64,000 bases of DNA, taken from Anthonomus grandis grandis. Taxonomy: Eukaryota > Arthropoda > Insecta > Coleoptera > Curculionidae. Shown here in pieces: positions 56,912 to 64,000 of this stretch (position 1 is the first letter of the stretch; the number at the start of each line of letters is the position of its first letter). Made by a program: the position numbers and the translations under genes. The DNA is taken from the NCBI RefSeq assembly GCF_022605725.1, contig NC_065547.1, positions 23,911,167 to 23,975,166 of the forward strand, in the 5' to 3' direction. Below the pieces are notes generated by a model that was not told where the DNA came from, ran no database searches, and saw only the letters and a program-made list of their open reading frames with translations.

Positions 56912-57656
56912 GACCGACGAGGTATCGGATTAACCGGGATTTTACGGTGGAATCTCAGTCAAATAGATTCTTCCTAGGATTCCTAACTTAGTACTTAGTT
57001 TTGCATTTTTACGGCTTAGCTTTGTTAAATTTGTTGTTGCTCAATTTTCATTTTAATTTTTTGTGGATATTTTAACTTTATTTTGATGGTCGAATGAGAA
57101 TAGTAGAAGAATAACATAAAACTTTAGTACGCTTTTTTTTTAATTTTGTTTGTTTATTAGTGCCGACTATAAAAGCCACAAACTGATAGCAACAGAAACT
57201 GAGACCCTTACAATGGAACTGGGTCGTTTTTGTTTGGTTTTTAGTTTCTTAAACATCACAACAGTGGCAACCTTTTAATGTTTTCACGGAAAATGCTACC
57301 ATAGTGTGTTTGGTTTGCTTTGAAGAATTTAAAAATATAAACATAAACAGAAATCGATATTATTAAAGCTGCAAACTGTCAGAAAAATTCTAGGAAAATC
57401 AACCTAAGCGTTTCCGAATGTTTTAGTAACCGAACGGCAACCTGAGATTTACCGAATTTTTTTTTGATTAACAGTTAATTCAACCGGTGAATTAATGGTG
57501 AATTCTGAAAAGTGCCCATATAAACTAAAGCCATATTTTAGAGAGTAAACGCCTGTAAAGGCGGGAACAGACTATCATCACGTCACGTGAGCTCACGTGC
57601 TATCACGTCACCATACTGTACTGGACAACACATACTGTGCAAATCCACTTACGGGT

Positions 57657-58110
57657 CAGTGGCGGCTCGTGGGAAAAAAAGTAGGTGAAGATCTGCATGG
57701 CCCAGAAAGCAGTATTATAGTTAGAGCTGACTTACCTAGTTTTTATAAATCAAGTCGATCCTTCGATCCTTTAGGGAAGCGAATCGGTTAATAATATCCT
57801 CATAAAACGGATGTTGCATTTGCATAAGTTCTTTTAATAGTTCTTTATGTAGTGAAATAATAGCCAAACTGGAAAGTCTTTCTTGTGAAATAGTATTTCT
57901 TGTAAATATTTTTAGCCTTTTGAAACATGAAAAACTCCTTTCTACGGACACGCTTGTCGATGGAATGGTGAGAATTAGACAAAATAAATTATAAGCTTCC
58001 GTAAAAATGTCTTTATTTGGTTTTAATTCTATTAGTAGTTCTTGCAAATTCACATTTTTATAATTTTCATTGGCATACAGAAGGCAAAGTTCATATTTTA
58101 TTCATGGCGC
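57657..58110 (-). pseudogene. hAT fragment nested in the Harbinger element
   Basis: The + strand end CAGTGGCGGCTCGTG (57657) is a hAT-type terminus. The - strand frame 58053-57736 has NLFCLILTIPSTSVSVERSF and SCFKRLKIFTRNT, followed by SQERLSSLAIISLH: the hAT C-terminal dimerisation domain. No second terminus was found near 58110, so only the 3' end of the hAT element is present. It is inserted in the left end of the Harbinger element, so it is younger. Confidence 0.7.
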
Positions 58111-58217
58111 GTTCGTCTGCTCTCACATGACAGCACGCCTCTGTTATCCCGCCAATTTACATTTTGTAGTGGAACGTGACGGTTTTGGTGTAAAAAAATC
58201 ATATAAGTATATGAAAA

Positions 58218-60169
58218 ATGGACGAGAAGTTAATTGAACTTGTAACAAATCATGAAATGCTATACAATCACTCATCAGCCAAGTACAGGGACCAGACGAT
58301 TCGGCAAAAAGCCTGGGAAGAAATTGGTAGACACTTACAAATAACAGGTAAATTCAGTGATTTTGTTCTTTTATTATTAATATGTATAAACGCATTAGCA
58401 GATGACATACACAGAATATACAGAGTGGAACTTTCTAATGAAATGCATGAATTTTGATCACGTATTAGTTCTTAATTTTTTAACAATTTATTCTATTAGA
58501 AAGTTCCGTGCTGTAGATATTTAATTGTTATCACGGTCTACTCTGCCTCTGCGAACCATATCTATCTGCCAAGGTGCGCTACCCGAAGGTGAATTGAAAA
58601 ATTCTGTATAAGCTTCTCGAACTCTAAAAGCCTCATTAGTGCAATTCCGTATCATTCCGTCAAGATACTTAAAGGCAGCATCAGGCAAATTCAAAGTGAC
58701 ATTATCAGGTTCGTATGCATCGGAACACAACATATTATGGAGGCAGCAACAAGCAAGAATAATTTTATTCACCAATTCTGGTTGTACTTCCAAATGTCTA
58801 TGAAACACTCTCCATCGCGCTACCAAAATGCCAAACGCATTTTCCACAAGACGTCGAGATCTTGATAACCTGTAGTTATATATTTTATGAGCTTCATTTC
58901 CTTGTAAGTGATATTTGCTGTATGGACGAAGCAAGTATGTTTTCAGTGGGAATGCTTCATCACCCACGATGACATGAGGCTGAGGTGGTCCATTTGGTTC
59001 CAGTGGAGAGTGTGCTGGCATGTTCAGTGTTCTGTTCTCAAGCATTTTTCCAACATCGGACTTTTCTAATATGCCGCCATCGCTATTCCTGCCGTAGAAG
59101 CCAATGCCAATGGCAATAAATTTGTAGTCTGCATCAACCAGCGCCAACAGAACTATCGAATGACTTCCCTTGTAGTTGTAGTATGTGGATCCTGCATTAA
59201 TAGAGCACTGAATATTAACGTGTTTGCCGTCTATGGCAGCAACGCAATTCGGAAAATTCCACAGTTGGTTAAATCTAGCTGACGACTTCTTCCATAACTC
59301 TTCCGTTGGTTCTGGCAGTACAATAGGCCCCAAATTTTACCATATGGCATCACACACTTCGATTACTATTTCACGAACTGTACTGAATCCCATTCTGTAA
59401 TTAAATCCCATACTCCTAAACGAATTTCCAGTTGCCAGAAATCTGAAACAAAGTGTAATATGTATTTCGTTGGTTTTACTTCTAGCGGACAACGCCAAGA
59501 CAAAATGGGACAAACTTAGACGATGTTTCTGTAATGCAAGAAATAGACGCCTGTCTACACAAAGTGGCCAGGCTACCAAAAAAATTACGCCATGGAAATT
59601 TGAACTGCAGATGACATTTTTGCTGCCGTATTTAGAAGGTCGAAGGTAAATAACTTTTGAGTTTTAATAACAATTCTATGTAAGTGTTTTTAGGACGCGC
59701 GGCATTTTGCAGAAGTCTCAAAATGAACATAAAATTCGACGAAAGAGAAATTAACGACGATGACGTTGACGCAGACGAACAGCAAATATGAACTGATGAA
59801 GGGGACCAAAAACATATTGCAGTTATACAACAACAAACACTTTCGCAAGACGATATATTGCTCGCCGAAAATACTAAAACATTAGAGCACATGAAGAGAA
59901 ACAAAACATGTCCACAAAAAAAAAATACTGCAGCCGAGAAAATGGCGGCAATAATGGAACAAAATGCTGCTCTCAGAAAAAGAAAATTCGAAGAGAAATT
60001 AACAGCGCAAAATAAACATACATGTTTTGAAGATATGGACGAAACTGACATATTTTTCCTAAGTTTGTCGAGAATGACGAAACAATTATCAAAAGCCGAA
60101 CAAGCTGCAGTTAAAATAACAGTGAGCACTACAATCCTTCAAGCTGAATTGAGAAGCGCACAAGCATAA
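58218..60169 (+). pseudogene. MADF-BESS accessory protein of the Harbinger element, damaged
   Basis: Exon 1 (58218-58347) is MDEKLIELVTNHEMLYNHSS, the start of a MADF DNA-binding domain. The donor ACAG|GTAAAT joins to exon 2 (59486-59645): KTKWDKLRRCFCNARN, PWKFELQMTFLLPYL, the rest of MADF. Exon 3 from 59694 is frame-shifted with stops at about 59753 and 59789, then stays open through EKMAAIMEQNAALRKR to a BESS-like block (DIFFLSLSRMTKQLSKAEQ) ending 60169. Exons 2 and the start of 3 lie within the transposase intron on the opposite strand. The protein probably helps bind TIRs or nuclear import, by analogy. Confidence 0.7.
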
Positions 60170-60900
60170 AGTGCTCGAATACCTGCACCATCTTCGTCAT
60201 ATGCTTTGCAACCATTGTTTGCACCTCACGATAATTCTAGACAGTCTACGTCATCATCGTCATATTCTGTGCAACCCTTGCCGTCACCTCATGAATATTC
60301 TAGACCATCATCAGAATCCTCTGTATGACACTGAACATGCAATCGGCTCTCCCGCCGCAGGAGTATGATAAAGCTGGACATGGGCAATTTACAAATGTTT
60401 CACAAACAAGCAACTACCCTGTTCTGTGTCTAAACTGTGTCTCTGGTCGACTTAGCTAAATATCATTAAATTTTTCTATTGTTATTTAACGTGTGTAGCG
60501 ATACTTTTTGCAATATAAAATATTTATTTAAATTATTGGTAAGTGCTTACCTTAAACACACCGCCAATCTTTCTTCGGCACTAATCGCTCTTCTAAGCTG
60601 GGTATTTTGCTTCTGGATGTCATTTTTAATAAGTCCATGCAAATAATTAAATTCTTCTTTGGTCATTCTAAAATACATGTGAAATCGGTCTGGATGTTCA
60701 TTAAATAATACGTGGACTAATTGATGAAATTCCCCCATTTCTTTTCTACGCTGATTTATTTGGTGAATCCAATCACTTCGCTGTATACCATCATTAGCTA
60801 CTATAAAAGCAGCTGAGTTTTCTATATCTTCTTCACAGTCTGATGAACTTGACGAAGAAGAATCTCTATTTCGCTTCATCACTACGCTAAGTACAAACAT
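58521..60900 (-). pseudogene. HARBI1-like transposase, two exons, one nonsense codon
   Basis: Exon 1 (60900-60551) begins MFVLSVVMKRNRD, has a Ser-run, an acidic patch, and FNEHPDRFHMYFRMTKEEF and ISAEERLAVCLR. Its donor TTAAG|GTAAGC joins to exon 2 (59442-58521) as AG+A, reading FLATGNSFRSMGF. An in-frame TAA at 59337-59339 interrupts between CDAIW and GPIVLPEP. The catalytic residues of the DDE_Tnp_4 domain are visible: D in AAIDGKHV, D in VGDEAFP, E in RLVENAFGIL. The C-terminus reaches a natural stop at 58521. Apart from the stop codon the enzyme is complete (about 420 residues). The intron is 1108 bases. Confidence 0.85.
60170..60546. other. Spacer between the two Harbinger genes
   Basis: His/Leu/Pro-rich frame-shifted repeats with TCACCTCA-type motifs (about 60171-60368) appear to be the decayed C-terminus or 3' UTR of the accessory gene. 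No separate gene. Confidence 0.4.
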
Positions 60901-61504
60901 GAACTACAACGTGTCCAACGTGAGCGTACCCAAGTGTGTCTCCTAGCGTAATATCACGCGACGGTTAACTTAACATGATAGCACGTGGGCTCACGTGACG
61001 TGACTATAATGTGTTTCCGCCTTAAGCGTCTTTAAGACACAGAACACAAATATAGAGAAATGCGTGTTGCCTAATGAACAGACAGAAATTCTGTTGACAG
61101 CTTGATTGACATTGTTGACAAAGACGGTGGCAACAATCTTGGGTGGCGTGTGGCGGGAAATTTAAGCCTGATCTATTGCGCGATATTTAAATTTGAAGTA
61201 ATTTGCAGAATTACAGATGTTGATGCGATAACTGACGAGTGATGAAAGATATATTTAAAAAGAATGTTATTTAATTTAATTTTAAAATTATTAAAATACG
61301 CTTATCGGTTTAGAAATCCCCATATTTTATTAAAATTGTAAATTTTAAATGCTGAGAAAAAAAATTCATCTCAGACATCCCTCATCACTTTATTCAAGAA
61401 TTAACACATCCGCGATCACTTCCACTATATTTCCATTTATTTATTAGTGTATGAAGGTTGAATGTGGCGGGGCGGAATAGTCATCACGTCTTAATGATCA
61501 CGAA

Positions 61505-61522
61505 CTTATAAATATACCTGGG

Positions 61523-61567
<45 letters not shown>

Positions 61568-62484
61568 GTTATTTTCCCTAATATTTGACAGATGGAAGCG
61601 TCAATTGTCTTTTCTATTGATAAACACGAGAGTTTTCATTTATTTTGTTAATTTTTTTCGCCTTCGTGTTTTTTTATTTAAATATATTATTTCTTTAAAA
61701 TAAAAAATTGTCGTTTAAAACCATCACTATCCATTGGAAAATCATAATTGAATTCATGGAAAATCACGAAAACTTGTTGTGTTCATCCACTTTTGGTATG
61801 TTTAAACGTTTTAATATGGCAACATGTGTGCAATCAATAGGACCTAGAACACCAGGGAAATTGGATCTCTCTATAAATGTTAATTTAATAATTTCTCTAA
61901 TCTCTTATATTTGAAAAATTAATGAATCAGTCAGCAAGGTGATTGTCAATAATTTCAGTAATTTTATGGATCCAATGACTTCTAGTAGTTTCGCTAATTT
62001 CAAATTTAAAATGTTGTCCAATGCTTCTTTGGTAATATGTGGCATAAAATCTTGATATATGTACTAAAACTGCCCATTCAATGGTAACTCTGCTGTATTT
62101 CCTCTGCCTCTATTATTAACAGAAGGTTGTGGAAAATAGGGTCGAATTAAATCTATTAGTTGTTTTTAAGAAAGCTTCTTGATATACTAATGAAAACCTG
62201 GTATCATAGATAATATATATAATAACTAAAAATGCCTGGTATGACTATTGGTAAACAATAAATGAAACAAATACGTTTAAAAAAGGATGCTGTTACATTA
62301 TGCACATAAAAAAGGAAGAAGCCATATCGTCTGGTGATATACCCAAGCGTGTCGTCGACAAATCGTTAAAAACTAGGCAATCCGCAAGACACTCACGACT
62401 GGAAATTTTATTTAGAATCAGTCATATCGAGTAATCGTGTCGAGTCGTGATTTTAGAATCCCAGCCCAGGTATATTTTATAAGA
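61505..62484. mobile_element. Second Harbinger-type relic
   Basis: CTTATAAATATACCTGGGCT (61505-61524) and AGCCCAGGTATATTTTATAA (62464-62483) form imperfect TIRs. Inside, the - strand reads FIERSNFPGVLGPIDCTHVA (61900-61840), the FP-V-G-IDGTH region with the first catalytic Asp of DDE_Tnp_4, and an upstream NRGRGNTAELP stretch (62120-62090). The rest of the transposase is missing. An (AT)n run (61524-61566) lies just inside the left end. Confidence 0.6.
61524..61566. repeat. (AT)n microsatellite
   Basis: About 43 bases of AT dinucleotide repeat with one slip, just inside the left end of the Harbinger relic. Confidence 0.9.
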
Positions 62485-62577
62485 CGCCACTAAAAAGCAC
62501 CCGATTCCCGCCGGTGATCGTGTATGTTCGGAGAAAAATTCGGTCGTTTGACGTGAATGACAAGAATAACGACACGA

Positions 62578-62604
62578 ATGAAAGAAAGAAAGAAAGAAAG
62601 AAAA
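62578..62604. repeat. (GAAA)n microsatellite
   Basis: About six tandem copies of GAAA. It could be the 3' simple-repeat tail of the following - strand LINE, but a gap of about 300 bases of non-coding sequence lies between. Confidence 0.85.
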
Positions 62605-62639
62605 TGTGCTATATTACGTAAGAATAATCTTGTGTACAA

Positions 62640-62941
62640 GCATCCTACAAGCTAAAAAAACAAAACACAAATACAATTTCAAAAATTGACAAAACAATGA
62701 ACAAAATTAAACACAAGAAGACATAACTTTTTGAACATACTTAAATTAAAGATAACTAAATAAAACAATCAATTACTAAATAAAGGTAAACTTGTTGACA
62801 AAACTAGAGAAGAAAAAAGGAAAAAAAGAAAACTTTCCAACATGTCCAAGGTTAAAACCTATCATTAAAAAAGTCATCCAGGTTATAATATGCCTTAGAC
62901 AATAAAAGCGACTTTAATTCTCTTTTAAATTTCTTAATATC
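62640..62941 (-). other. Probable 3' UTR of the terminal LINE
   Basis: AT-rich non-coding sequence following the LINE stop at 62942. No coding features. Confidence 0.4.
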
Positions 62942-64000
62942 CTATATATGTCTAACACACAGAGGAACATGATTGTAAATTTTTTTACTTATGTAAATTA
63001 ATGAGTTTTTGGTAAGGGAAGACGTAGGAATAGGTAGGGGAACATCATTTACACGACGAGTCAAATGGCCAGTGTCAGAGGGTAGTTTGGGAATTTTGGG
63101 AATAAGAGCAGCTGTTTCTAAGATAAAGAGTGAAAAAAGAGTTAGGATTTTTTCAGAAATGAAGAGGGGTTTGTAAGAATCTCTTAACTTAGCAGAACAC
63201 AGGTATCTAACTGCTTTTTTTTGAATAACAAAGATAATGTTAAGTAGCCCCTTATTGGTTAAACCCCAAAAAGGCAAGCCATACCGAATATGATTCAATA
63301 AGTGAAAAGTACACTGAACGTGCAACCACCCCTCCCAGCTCTTGTTTTGCCATTCTTACTGCGAAACATCCAGAAGATAATTTCCCAGCTAAATGTAAAA
63401 TATGATCTTCAAACCGAAGGCGACCATCAATGGTAATTCCTAGGAACTTGCAGCACTCTTTATTCTGCAAGAGGGAATTTTCGTCAAACATCAGACCCTG
63501 AACATCGCACTTAAACCCCATAATAGACGTCTTTCTTACATTAAACACGAGCCTGTTGGAAGCACACCACCCTGATAAAATCTGAAGGTCTTCAAGGATA
63601 CAAGTCTTAATATAGTCAGAATTTTTATGGCTCCATAGTATGGTGGTATCATCAGCAAACTGAACCACCTTGCCCTGCAGTTTCAATGAACTCAAGTCAT
63701 CCACATACAGTAAAAATAACAGTGGTCCCAACACTGAACCCTGGGGAACGCCGCATTTTAGGGATCTAGAAGCAGACAAACGCCCAGACACTGAAACCTT
63801 CTGAGTACGATTTGATAGATAGGACTCAAGCCATCGCAATGCCTACGCCTCTAAAACCATATTTATCGAGCTTAGATAACAGTATTCCATGATCCACACA
63901 GTCAAATGCTTTGGATAGATCACAAAACACTGCCGCCGATGACTCTCCAGAATTCAAGGACACATAGACGCTCTCCAAAAAGCAAAAACAGCATCATGAG
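62942..64000 (-). pseudogene. LINE reverse transcriptase (Jockey/CR1 type), truncated by the window end
   Basis: From the window end inwards: SSAAVFCDLSKAFDCVDHGI (63945-63880), then frame 63839-63252 with MRWLESYLSNRTQKVSV, CGVPQGSVLGPLLFLLYVDD, VQFADDTTILWS (catalytic FADD), and FLGITIDGRLRFEDHI. A frameshift near 63290-63325 leads to HIRYGLPFWGL and IQKKAVRYLC and ends at 62942, NHVPLCVRHI, the natural-looking C-terminus. Another frameshift lies near 63840. The upstream endonuclease and ORF1 lie beyond 64000. Confidence 0.85.

Larger units (their letters stand above)
53363..57517. mobile_element. TIR element (Harbinger-like MITE) split by a gypsy element
   Basis: GGGCGGTTTTCAGAATTCA at the left end and the complement of TGAATTCTGAAAAGTGCCC at the right match at most positions. 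The flanks are ATA on both sides (53360-53362; 57518-57520), a three-base duplication of the TWA kind used by PIF/Harbinger elements. Without the gypsy insertion (53492-56915) it is 731 bases. It contains repeated ACCGG motifs but no transposase. It lies 250 bases upstream of NAA40 exon 1. Confidence 0.6.
57559..61022. mobile_element. PIF/Harbinger element with TAA target duplication and two genes
   Basis: TIRs: the left end AGGCGGGAACAGACTATCAT pairs with the right end ATAATGTGTTTCCGCCT, and inside them both ends share TCACGTCACGTGAG and CACGTGCTATCA palindromic sequence. TAA flanks both sides (57556-57558; 61023-61025), the TWA duplication of the superfamily. Length is 3464 bases. A transposase lies on the - strand and a MADF-BESS gene on the + strand, as in Harbinger elements that carry a Myb/SANT-like partner. 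A hAT fragment has inserted at its left side. Confidence 0.9.

Noticed and set aside
59632..60129. Minus-strand 165-codon Cys/Ser/Phe-rich frame
   Set aside because: Antisense shadow of the MADF-BESS exon 3, lying in the transposase intron; its composition reflects Lys/Glu codons on the other strand.
1..64000. CRISPR arrays, bacterial operons, tRNA or rRNA genes
   Set aside because: No regular spacer-repeat array, Shine-Dalgarno-led gene series, or tRNA cloverleaf or rRNA stretch was noticed; spliced genes and eukaryotic TEs show a nuclear animal origin.

Overview
The window is animal nuclear DNA, almost certainly from an insect. It is AT-rich, host genes are split by introns with GT/AG borders, and most of the sequence consists of transposable elements in many states of decay. 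The mixture of Tc1/mariner elements, mariner-like elements with long terminal inverted repeats (TIRs), a P-like THAP element, PIF/Harbinger, hAT, Ty3/gypsy and Jockey/CR1-type LINEs fits a TE-rich insect such as a beetle. The order is an inference and the species cannot be named.

Two host genes can be assembled exon by exon. NADK2 (mitochondrial NAD kinase) lies on the + strand with six exons from 23179 to 41080 (398 codons, intact). NAA40 (histone H2A/H4 N-alpha-acetyltransferase, NatD) lies on the - strand with four exons from 53110 to 41232 (259 codons, intact). They converge tail to tail with 151 bases between stop codons, and their probable poly(A) signals lie inside each other's 3' region. 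Their long introns (7.8 and 8.7 kb in NADK2; 3.3 and 7.7 kb in NAA40) are filled with transposons, while the other introns are 51-65 bases.

Layout. 1-912: hAT transposase relic. 1.8-2.9 kb: LINE fragments. 3.6-4.4 kb: mariner-like relic. 7.8-11.0 kb: a nearly full-length single-ORF LINE on the - strand, broken by a few mutations. 14.0-16.5 kb: relic of an unassigned insect transposon split by a Tc1 element. 17.2-19.1 kb: a palindromic element with three concentric sets of terminal motifs. 20.2-23.1 kb: P-like element with an 8-bp target duplication, ending 107 bases upstream of the NADK2 start codon. 23.2-41.1 kb: NADK2, whose introns hold LINE, mariner-like, MITE and mariner insertions (including a mariner inside a LINE). 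41.2-53.1 kb: NAA40, whose introns hold a DD38E Tc1-type element inside a LINE relic, a second DD34E Tc1 element, LINE debris and hammerhead-like repeats. 53.4-57.5 kb: a TIR element split by a compact Ty3/gypsy element that kept a 639-codon pol frame but lost most of gag and the integrase core. 57.6-61.0 kb: a PIF/Harbinger element with its transposase on one strand and a MADF-BESS accessory gene on the other. 61.5-62.5 kb: a second Harbinger relic. 62.9 kb to the end: a LINE reverse transcriptase running off the window.

Two host genes therefore sit in a dense nest of insertions that has left their coding exons and splice borders readable. No complete, undamaged autonomous transposon is present; the closest are the Tc1 element at 14.6 kb (one nonsense codon) and the Harbinger element (one in-frame stop in the transposase). 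All names rest on reading the translated sequence against remembered family features; no database search was possible.
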